Below, piece by piece: positions 1 through 7,546 of a stretch of DNA of 64,000 nt (positions within the stretch are counted from its first letter, which is position 1; every line of letters begins with the position of its first letter). Below the pieces are notes generated by a model. That model worked only from the letters and a program-made list of their open reading frames with translations. It ran no database searches and was not told where the DNA came from. This stretch comes from an uncultured Cytophagales bacterium (lineage in GTDB: Bacteria > Bacteroidota > Bacteroidia > Cytophagales > Bernardetiaceae). The stretch is taken from the NCBI GenBank assembly GCA_937136415.1, contig CAKZOK010000022.1, positions 1 to 64,000 on the forward strand, written 5' to 3'. Position numbers and translations under genes: made by a program.

Positions 1-1782
1 TGCATGCAATACAAACATAGCATTATCTTGAAATGTTTGAAGTGAAAAATTTGTACCATAACCTCCACGAAGAGAGCCAGTAGTAGGGTATCTAGTACCA
101 TTGTCATTTTCATAATGGTAAAACCAATCTACACCATAACCTGTAACTGGAGTATTAATAAGGTTTGCTTCAAAAAGAGTATATCCACTACATAACACTG
201 TGTTATCATTTGGTGTAGTTATTATAGGATTAGAAAAATTACTTGTAGCCAAAACTGTATAAGTTCCAAATTCATTCAAATTTTGATTTCTACGCACTCT
301 CAAATATAAACGATTTGGGTTATTAATAATATCACAAGGAATAGAAATTTGCCACCTCATTTGATTTGGAACAGTAGAGGAAACAATACGACTTAATAGC
401 TGTGTTTCAACAGAAAGCCCTCTATCTTCGCCTGCATTAAAGACTTCAATATCTTCTATGAAATTAGCAATTGTAGATTCTACTGTAATTACATAATCTT
501 CTAAAACTCCGTTTGGAGGCATTTCAATATGAATCCAATCTTGTTGATCTATTACTTCATCATAGATGTTTTTGTGAAAAGTGTGAAGTTGTGGAACATT
601 CAATTGTAATATATGTTCTTGTTCTAATCCACGCCTATTGGTACTCAATGCACCACTAATAGTATTATTAGGTTCATAAATATCTACTTGTCTTCCATGT
701 AGATCTATTTTCCATCTTCCTGACCTTCCTCTAGGTGTATTTTTTAAATGCCACCACATAGCCCCTACTTGGTCTTTTGTAAATGTAGAACGACACTCTC
801 TACTATTAAAAGGTAGATAAGCCATATAGTTATTTCCAAGAGGACGAAAACGTGCACCCCAATAATCTCTCTCATCATCATCATACCTACAATTTGCAGC
901 ATCATAATCGTGTTCACTCATATCTGGGTCGGCTTCTGTATCACATAGAAAATCTCCTGTATAAGAACAACGAGGTTTGATGGGCAACCAAGAAAAATTT
1001 ACAGGAAAAACCAAACAAGCAGGGTCGCCTGTTGCACCACGAGTTACAGGCTCACGCAAACAATAAGTACCACCACGACTACCTGCTGTAAACTGATGAG
1101 TGTGCCATAATCCAAAATAATGTCCCAACTCGTGTGCCATACTGGTAGCTCCACGTACACCAGCATATCTATCACGTGTGAGTGTAATAAATTCTTTTAA
1201 ACCTCCATTAAAATAACTCCTTCCGTCGGTGGTAATATACACATTGACAGCCTTATCGTCGTAATAAGCAGAATTTCCAGAACCTGCCAAAAACAGCAAG
1301 ATACGTGCAGCAGACGGAGAGGTATTGCGAAAAACTACTGGTCTTGCCTCCTTCATATAAAACTGAATACCTGAAGGAACTTCGGTGCTACGAAAAGCAT
1401 CATTAGCATCATCTACTAAGCGTTGGAGATCTAATTCTTGAGGTAAACTAGGTTGAATTCCATCGTTCAATAAATCTAAAGGATCGGGGTTATTACCAGT
1501 AGTAAAAATCCAAAATTTAATAGGAATACGCCATCTTATATCAGGTACGATACGAGAATATTAAGAGGGAATTCCATCTACTGCTCTAACACTATCCATA
1601 AAGGTAGGTAGATAATCAGGATTACCAAACCATGGTAAGTTAGCTGCTTCTTGTATATCAATATCAGGGGTAGCACATTCTTGTGCCTTCGATAAATTAA
1701 CATTAAAAAGTAATAGAAAAATTAAAAGTAGTTTATTTAGGTTTAGCAATTGATCCTCCAAGATTAAAAGGTATGTTTTCAT
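1..1782 (-). pseudogene. Secreted M43 (pappalysin/cytophagalysin-like) zinc metalloprotease, 5' part, interrupted by an in-frame stop
   Basis: The reading frame starts with a signal peptide (hydrophobic stretch ending LSKAQ|E), runs 73 codons, and meets TAA at 1561-1563. It then continues in the same frame without any further stop to the left edge of the window. The part after the stop carries the metzincin signature HELGHYFGLWHTH (1096-1134, codon about 217) and a downstream NYMAY Met-turn followed by CRSTFTKDQV, both typical of peptidase family M43. Past that come beta-rich, probably Ig-like, sequences; the C-terminus lies outside the window. The protein would be exported and bind one zinc. 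The ATG at 1782 overlaps the upstream lipoprotein gene by 50 bases. A TTG at 1747-1749, preceded by GGAGG, would give a tidier signal peptide. Either way the stop separates the export signal from the catalytic domain, so I call it a pseudogene unless the stop is a sequencing error. Confidence 0.8.
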
Positions 1783-2221
1783 TTTCGTTAATTAAGTTGT
1801 TGTTATAAAAAAATTTACCATAATTCATGACATTGTTGCAGTCAATTTTTTTGAGTTTAAATTCAACTCTAATAGTGTCTGTATCTTGGTGAGAAAGATA
1901 TAAATAGTATTGTTTTACTATATCCTCCCTTCTTGGGGTACTTCGGTCTATAAGAGTAAAGAAACATCTACCTCCTACATCAGCCGAAAAATCATCAACT
2001 AAAATATAGTTTTCATCGTAGAGTTTTACACTATCTTCATGTATGTACCCAAAAGCACCAATAGCAGGTTGCCAGTTATCAGGTGTAGGCTGCCACCTTA
2101 AACTGAAATATACTTGTTCTGTTCCATCGTCGTAGTCTCCAAACTGGTCACCACATTTATCACTACAACTACAAAAGGAAAGCATCGCCATCCAAACAGC
2201 TATTAATTGTATTTTTTTCAT
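1733..2221 (-). CDS. Small lipoprotein, unknown function
   Basis: This 162-residue protein begins MKKIQLIAVWMAMLSFCSC, a lipoprotein signal peptide with the lipidated cysteine at residue 17 or 19. I prefer this ATG to an in-frame one 75 bases upstream because the longer form would put 25 residues before the signal. The mature part is soluble and beta-rich (SLRWQPTPDNW, VEFKLKKID) and I do not recognise its family. It lies directly upstream of, and overlaps by up to 50 bases, the broken M43 protease gene on the same strand, so the two were probably co-transcribed. It may be an accessory or inhibitor-like partner of the protease, but nothing in the sequence shows that. Confidence 0.75.
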   Translation of the reverse strand: MKKIQLIAVWMAMLSFCSCSDKCGDQFGDYDDGTEQVYFSLRWQPTPDNWQPAIGAFGYIHEDSVKLYDENYILVDDFSADVGGRCFFTLIDRSTPRREDIVKQYYLYLSHQDTDTIRVEFKLKKIDCNNVMNYGKFFYNNNLINENENIPFNLGGSIAKPK

Positions 2222-2525
2222 AATAAACAAATTGGTTATTGAAATTAATAAATTGCACAAAGCATAAATGTAGAGGTTTATTTGATAATAATGCACTTTT
2301 TATGATAAAATTTCTTGATTTTGTAATAATATAGACAAAAAAATAAAGCTAGATGCCTTTAGATTCAGCAGTAAAATACAATAATTGATAAAATCTAATA
2401 AGATGTTAATTCTACTTATTTAGTAAATTGCAGAGTAAATAATTTATACCAAAAAACTTTTTTTGAAGTTATATAAGTTCAAGTATAATTCTAAAAAAAT
2501 ATTCTGAGAAACCTAAAAAGACAAA
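2222..2525. other. Divergent intergenic region
   Basis: About 300 AT-rich bases separate the minus-strand lipoprotein from gldD. It must hold both promoters, but I see no convincing match to the Bacteroidota TTG/TAnnTTTG pattern, no strong hairpin and no reading frame. Confidence 0.4.
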
Positions 2526-3143
2526 ATGAAATCTACTACTCCTTTTTTATCAATTATTATTTTATTTTTTACAATGAATTGTTTTTTTTCTTCTTGTAAT
2601 AATGAAGAAGATAGTTTCATTCCAAAACCTTATGGTTATTTCAGAATTGAGCTTCCAGAAAAGAGTTATCAAAAATTAGAAGGTGATTTTCCATATTCTT
2701 TTGAGCATTCAAAATATGCAAAAGTAGTAAAAAATGAAAGTCAATATGCTGAAGATTATTGGATTACACTAAAATACGAACCTATAAGTATGGCAGAAAT
2801 TCATATCACTTACAAAGAAATAAAAAACGAACCCAAACTTTTTATGGAATATGTAAATGATGCCCACAAAATTACTTTTAATGAAATAAATACAGCTCGC
2901 TCTTCAGCCATTGACCAAGTAATTGATTCAAAAAAGGGCAACGGAATTGTCTTTACTATTTCAGAAGGCGAAGTTCCGACTGTCTTTAATTATTGGGTTT
3001 CGGATTCTTCAACACACTTTTTAAGAGCTGCTATGTATGTTCCGACCTCTAATCAAAATGATTCGCTTGCACCAATTTTGAAATATACAAAAGATGATAT
3101 GATGCACATGTTGAAAACTTTTGAGTGGAAAACAAATAATTAA
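2526..3143 (+). CDS. gldD: Gliding motility lipoprotein GldD
   Basis: The 205-residue protein has a lipoprotein signal peptide with lipobox FSSC (Cys24). It is followed by the GldD hallmark region PKPYGYFRIELPEKSYQ and then FPYSFEHSKYAKV (residues about 38-70). Length and motifs match GldD, a lipoprotein required for gliding motility and for assembly of the associated type IX secretion apparatus in Flavobacterium. No other gld or spr gene lies beside it here; scattered gld genes are common in Cytophagales. Spacing to the next gene is 130 bases, so it is probably transcribed alone. Confidence 0.9.
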   Translation: MKSTTPFLSIIILFFTMNCFFSSCNNEEDSFIPKPYGYFRIELPEKSYQKLEGDFPYSFEHSKYAKVVKNESQYAEDYWITLKYEPISMAEIHITYKEIKNEPKLFMEYVNDAHKITFNEINTARSSAIDQVIDSKKGNGIVFTISEGEVPTVFNYWVSDSSTHFLRAAMYVPTSNQNDSLAPILKYTKDDMMHMLKTFEWKTNN

Positions 3144-3273
3144 ATTGATATAAATCAATACAAATTCAAATTTCTATTCTCAAAAATAAAAAAATTGTGT
3201 ATCTTACCACAAGGAATATTTTTATTTGTAAAAAACAACAGAATACAACTCTGTTTTACATAATACTTTTTGA

Positions 3274-5382
3274 ATGGCAACTTATCATACTGTACAGAGT
3301 GGCGACACACTTTGGGGAATTTCTAGAAAATATAAAATCTCGGTAAATGAAATCCGACAAATTAATAACATGTCAAGTGCTAGTCTTTCATTAGGGCAGC
3401 GTTTGCAGGTTAGTGTGGCTACTCCTGTTTATTCTGGAGCAACAGCCACGGCTTCTTCTCCCAATCCTTCTTTTTATACTGTACAGGCTGGTGATTCGCT
3501 TTGGAGAATTGCTTCTAAGCTCAACACTTCGGTAAATGAAATAAAGGCTCTAAATAACCTAACTTCAAATGCACTTTCTTTGGGACAACAGCTCAAAGTT
3601 AGTGGAAGTAATTCTTACGCTGCACCTGTTGTAACTCCTACCATTCAGACCAATTCGCCTACAATAGTCAAAGCACCTGTTTTTGTTCCTCGTCCTAGTT
3701 ATGTTGTGCAGGCTGGCGACAGTATGTGGAGAGTTTCTCAAAAAGTAGGTATTTCTGTTAAAGAATTAAAAGGAATTAATAATCTAAAAAGCAATATTCT
3801 GCGTATTGGTCAGATGCTTTACTTAGAAGAAAAACCAGAAGTAGCCTCACAAGCTGCACCTACTCAAACTCCTCAACCAACACAAGCAGCACCAAAAATT
3901 ATCTACCATATTGTTGTTTCTGGAGATTCTTTGTACAGAATTGCGATGGCATATAGTGTAAAAGTTCAAGATATTAAAGAAGATAACGGACTTAGCTCAA
4001 ACGCCCTTTCATTAGGACAACGTCTGATGATTACCAAAAAAGCCAAGACAATCAAAACTACATACAATTCTTCTTCTAATTCAAATAATACAAATGTCAG
4101 TACTGGGGGTACAAAAGGAAGTAGTAGTTCTTCTGTTTCTCAAACTGGAAATATTTCAAAATACGAACAAAACAAAAAAGCTGTTATTAATCTTGATGCA
4201 ATAAATGGTGTTCAAATTTTTGGAAGTGGGCTTTCTGCAAGTGTCGGACGTGGTGGTTCGAATCGTCAAGCTGATGTAGAAAAAGTACAAAAACGTTTTG
4301 TGCAATTAGATTATATGAACTCTGTGGCAGGGCTTTCTCAAATCCAAGCTACCATTTCGGCAATAGATAGATTTCAAAGAAGAAATAAAATTGATTGGTG
4401 GGCAGGAAAATCTTCCCTCATTGGTGCATCTGGATATTCAAACGGACTTATCAAACCAAACGATGTTACCTACAAATTATTAAGAGAACATACAAAATAT
4501 AATATTACTTATAAAGACCACAGAGGCAAACCAGAAAAAGTCAGTTTCTCTAATTTTGTGCGAAGTAATTATAGTGTTTATCCCTATGGAGTTTCTTATT
4601 CTGGAACGGTTATTCACGATATTCCTGCTTCATATTATGAGAGTGTTGGGCTTTCTCGCCAACTTGCCGAAGCCTTAGAATTTGTTTCTAAAAATGAAGG
4701 AAAGTTTGATGCAATAAATAGCTACGACAAAGCTGCTTTTTCTTTTGGATTTATTCAGTTTGCAGGACAAACAGGAGGAGGAACTTTCCCTCACATGATG
4801 GCACTCATAAAAGATAGAAACCCATCACTTTTTGAAGAAGCTTTCGGAAGGTTCGGAATTGATGTAGAATATACCTACAAAAATGATAGATACAAACCAG
4901 CCAGCATGGTTGTCTTTACGCCAGATGGAAAACGCTACAAAGGAACAGATGCAGAAAAGTATATTCGTTCTGACAAAGTTTTGCACGGTGTATTTGTAAG
5001 AGCAGGACAAAATATAGAAGTAGCCAAACTACAAGTGTTGGCAGCCGTACAAGAATATGTAAAACCTGCACTTAGAGCCAAAATTTCATTGAATGCAAAC
5101 GGTCTTGATGTAAATCGTCAGCCAGTTACAGATTTCATAAATTCGGCAGGAGGAATAACTGTTTTGATAGATTTAGCTGTAAATCAAGGACTTACAGGCG
5201 CATTGCGTATCTTTGCACCAGCCATGGAACAAGTGATGAAACAATCAGGGATTCGCTCATTAGCTGCTCTCAAAAATATTGATGAAAAACGAGTAATCCA
5301 AACGATTGTAGCAAATGCAACCGATGCAAGAGTTCGTACTCGTCCTCAAAAAGTACTTGATGCTGGGATTAGTTTTAGTTAA
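3274..5382 (+). CDS. Four-LysM protein with C-terminal lysozyme-like domain
   Basis: The 702-residue protein starts directly with a LysM repeat (YHTVQSGDTLW, residue 4), with further LysM repeats at about 67, 141 and 209, each beginning with a Y-x-V-x2-GDS pattern. Ser/Thr/Asn-rich linkers separate them. Residues about 300-370 resemble a small peptidoglycan-binding helix bundle (DVEKVQKRFVQLDYM). Residues about 465-520 contain NEGKFDAINSYDKA and FGFIQFAG, which look like a lysozyme/transglycosylase-type active-site region with Glu as possible acid. It should bind and perhaps cleave peptidoglycan. There is no N-terminal signal peptide at this ATG, so export would need another route, as for effectors of contractile injection systems. 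No such genes are visible in the window. LysM is certain; the enzymatic activity is inferred. Confidence 0.8.
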   Translation: MATYHTVQSGDTLWGISRKYKISVNEIRQINNMSSASLSLGQRLQVSVATPVYSGATATASSPNPSFYTVQAGDSLWRIASKLNTSVNEIKALNNLTSNALSLGQQLKVSGSNSYAAPVVTPTIQTNSPTIVKAPVFVPRPSYVVQAGDSMWRVSQKVGISVKELKGINNLKSNILRIGQMLYLEEKPEVASQAAPTQTPQPTQAAPKIIYHIVVSGDSLYRIAMAYSVKVQDIKEDNGLSSNALSLGQRLMITKKAKTIKTTYNSSSNSNNTNVSTGGTKGSSSSSVSQTGNISKYEQNKKAVINLDAINGVQIFGSGLSASVGRGGSNRQADVEKVQKRFVQLDYMNSVAGLSQIQATISAIDRFQRRNKIDWWAGKSSLIGASGYSNGLIKPNDVTYKLLREHTKYNITYKDHRGKPEKVSFSNFVRSNYSVYPYGVSYSGTVIHDIPASYYESVGLSRQLAEALEFVSKNEGKFDAINSYDKAAFSFGFIQFAGQTGGGTFPHMMALIKDRNPSLFEEAFGRFGIDVEYTYKNDRYKPASMVVFTPDGKRYKGTDAEKYIRSDKVLHGVFVRAGQNIEVAKLQVLAAVQEYVKPALRAKISLNANGLDVNRQPVTDFINSAGGITVLIDLAVNQGLTGALRIFAPAMEQVMKQSGIRSLAALKNIDEKRVIQTIVANATDARVRTRPQKVLDAGISFS

Positions 5383-5618
5383 AAAAAATAACTAAAGTAT
5401 CATGCTTTTTGGCAAGTAGAGAAAAATTACCTTTATCATCAGATGTTCTACCTTTGGGCTAGGCTGTTCAGAATTTGATTATTTTTTTGTACCCTTTTGT
5501 AATTATGATTTTCAAAAATGTAGTGTGTTTTAGCTGCATAACTGCAAAAACATTTGTACAATCAAATAAATTCTAGTCATAAATAATAAAATTAAAATAT
5601 ATATTTTTAAATAATACT

Positions 5619-5960
5619 ATGAAAACCACCTTCCAACAAGATGTAATAGATATAGTATTACAAATCCCAAAAGGACGAGTAACTTCCTATGGAACAATCG
5701 CCAAATTTTTGGGACACAATAGAGGTGCAAGAATGGTAGGCTGGGTAATGAATAACTGTCATGTAATCAATGAAACAAAACAAATCAAAATACCAGCCCA
5801 CCGAGTTGTAAACCGAAATGGACTCCTAACAGGAAGATTTCATTTCGAAACACCAACAAAAATGCAAGAACTTTTAGAAGCCGAAAGTATCAAAATAAAA
5901 GACCACCAAATTCAAGATTTTGAAACTGTCTTTTGGAATCCTCAAACAGAATTATTGTAG
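5619..5960 (+). CDS. Alkyltransferase-like protein (MGMT family, no catalytic Cys)
   Basis: This 113-residue protein consists of the C-terminal DNA-binding domain of O6-alkylguanine-DNA alkyltransferase: FQQDVIDIVLQIPKGRVTSYGTIA (helix-turn-helix side), RMVGWVMN, and IPAHRVVNRNG. In true methyltransferases the active site is PCHRV; here Cys is replaced by Ala (PAHRV). That places it with the alkyltransferase-like (ATL) proteins, which bind O6-alkylguanine lesions and hand them to nucleotide excision repair instead of demethylating them. It sits alone between two hairpin-rich intergenic regions. Confidence 0.88.
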   Translation: MKTTFQQDVIDIVLQIPKGRVTSYGTIAKFLGHNRGARMVGWVMNNCHVINETKQIKIPAHRVVNRNGLLTGRFHFETPTKMQELLEAESIKIKDHQIQDFETVFWNPQTELL

Positions 5961-5961
5961 C

Positions 5962-6055
5962 TTACACTTTAGTGTGAAAATATATTCTATAGCTCATTCT
6001 TTAGAATGAGAAAACTACAAAACTAAAGATTGGTGTTTTAACGCAGCGACACCAA
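5962..6055. repeat. Three short palindromes after the ATL gene
   Basis: ACACT-TT-AGTGT (5964-5975) and CTCATTC-TTTA-GAATGAG (5993-6010) are followed by TTGGTGT...ACACCAA (6030-6055). The last matches the hairpin core of the GGTGGTGTT element at 31.2 and 61.3 kb. Together they may end transcription of both convergent flanking genes. Confidence 0.6.
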
Positions 6056-6075
6056 CAACTCAAAAAAATTATTTT

Positions 6076-6411
6076 TTATTTCTTCCCTTTTTTCCAACCT
6101 GTATTTCTGTGCCTTCCTTGCCCATATTTAGATTCTTTGGGTGTAAAAAGACGTATAAAAAAATTCCCTCGTTTTCCTTTAAATGCTGTCCCTTCGTGAT
6201 AGTGCGACATTCTGACTTGACACGATTCATCTTTACATTTTTTAGGTTTCTTTTTCTTCTTTCCTGCTTCTTGCTCGCTGGCTTGGTCGGAAGGTTTATT
6301 ACTTTTACAAGATGTTAATGTTCCACTAAAAACAAGAATTGAACAAATAATGAATAATAAAAAAATATTTTTCTTTAAGAAATAAGAAATAAATTGAGGT
6401 TGAGTTTTCAT
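6076..6411 (-). CDS. Small basic lipoprotein, unknown function
   Basis: I start this 111-residue protein at the ATG giving MKTQPQF, because it places a normal lipoprotein signal (lipobox GTLTSC, Cys35) near the N-terminus. An upstream in-frame ATG adds 18 residues with no benefit. After the cysteine comes a Lys-rich linker (KKKKKPKKCKDESC) and a compact basic tail (RGNFFIRLFTPKESKYGQG) ending in NTGWKKGKK. The very high positive charge suggests contact with lipopolysaccharide, peptidoglycan or nucleic acid at the envelope, but no function is established from sequence. It is convergent with the ATL gene. Confidence 0.7.
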   Translation of the reverse strand: MKTQPQFISYFLKKNIFLLFIICSILVFSGTLTSCKSNKPSDQASEQEAGKKKKKPKKCKDESCQVRMSHYHEGTAFKGKRGNFFIRLFTPKESKYGQGRHRNTGWKKGKK

Positions 6412-6630
6412 AGATTTTTTTTGTATCAAAATAATAATGTCAGATAAATACAGTTTAAACTTCATTTTGTTATAATTTATAAATCAAAAATCATACAAGC
6501 AACACAAAAAAAGATTTTTATTCAGAAATTTTTACAAAAAACAAACCTTAGTGTCTTTTTTACGTTATCCTAATAAAATTTTTACTCGTTCTTGTTTGTG
6601 TACTAACAAACAATATCACAATACAAAATA

Positions 6631-7437
6631 ATGAAAAACAAAAATGCCCTTTTGATAATCGATGCACAATATGATTTTTGTAATCCTGCTGGAGCTTTGT
6701 ATGTTCAAGATGCAGAACACGACATCAAGCGTCTTTCTAATTTTATAATTCAGAATGCAAATCAGCTTGACCATATTTGCCTAACACTTGACAATCACCC
6801 TGTTAATGATATTTCACACCCTTCTTTTTGGAAAGATGCCACTGGAAAAGAACCAAATCCTTTCACCCAAATTACTTTAGCAGAAGTAGAAAAAGGAAAA
6901 TGGATTCCTAATTTTTATCCAACAGAAACAAAAGAATATCTAAAAAATTTGGAAGAACAAGGCGAGTTTCCTCATTTTATTTGGACTCATCATTGTTTGA
7001 TTGGCTCAAAAGGAGCTGCCCTTGATGAAACTCTTTCAAATGCCTTACAAAATTGGATAAAAATCAATAAAGAAAATAATCAGTACAAACAATATCAAGC
7101 TGTAACGAAAGGAACGTATCCACTTACCGAACATTTTGGAATTTTTGAAGCTCAAATTCCTGTCAAAGATAAATCAGAAACACAGCTTAACCAATCGCTT
7201 TTGGATTCTTTAAATGAATATGAAAATCTTTATTTAGCAGGACAAGCCAAATCGCATTGTGTCGCTACAAGTCTGAAACAAATTATGGATTATGCTCCAA
7301 AACTAGCCAAAAAAGTAATCATTTTGGAAGATTGTATGTCTGATATTCCAAATATGGGACATTTGGGACAGCCTATTTATCGAAGAGCAAAAGAATTAGG
7401 AATTAGGTTTGTAAAAAGTAATCAAATTACTTTATAA
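6631..7437 (+). CDS. Nicotinamidase / isochorismatase-like cysteine hydrolase
   Basis: The 268-residue protein shows the isochorismatase-like hydrolase fold: ALLIIDAQYDF with catalytic Asp11, a metal/substrate loop DNHPVNDISHP, and the nucleophile region GQAKSHCVATSL with Cys210. In nicotinamidases this triad converts nicotinamide to nicotinate for NAD salvage, and the DxHP loop binds the metal. Length is somewhat greater than the typical 200-220 residues. The extra sequence lies in the middle (LKNLEEQGEFPHFIWTHHC). Assignment to the cysteine-hydrolase family is secure; nicotinamidase rather than another amidase is likely. It ends about 110 bases before leuS. Confidence 0.8.
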   Translation: MKNKNALLIIDAQYDFCNPAGALYVQDAEHDIKRLSNFIIQNANQLDHICLTLDNHPVNDISHPSFWKDATGKEPNPFTQITLAEVEKGKWIPNFYPTETKEYLKNLEEQGEFPHFIWTHHCLIGSKGAALDETLSNALQNWIKINKENNQYKQYQAVTKGTYPLTEHFGIFEAQIPVKDKSETQLNQSLLDSLNEYENLYLAGQAKSHCVATSLKQIMDYAPKLAKKVIILEDCMSDIPNMGHLGQPIYRRAKELGIRFVKSNQITL

Positions 7438-7546
7438 CCTAAGAAAACTACTTTGTTCAAAAATCTTAGTACCTTTGAAGTATATAAGCTAAAATTTATT
7501 TTTGGCTTTCAAAAATAGTAAAAACAAACAGAAAAAATACGACAAA

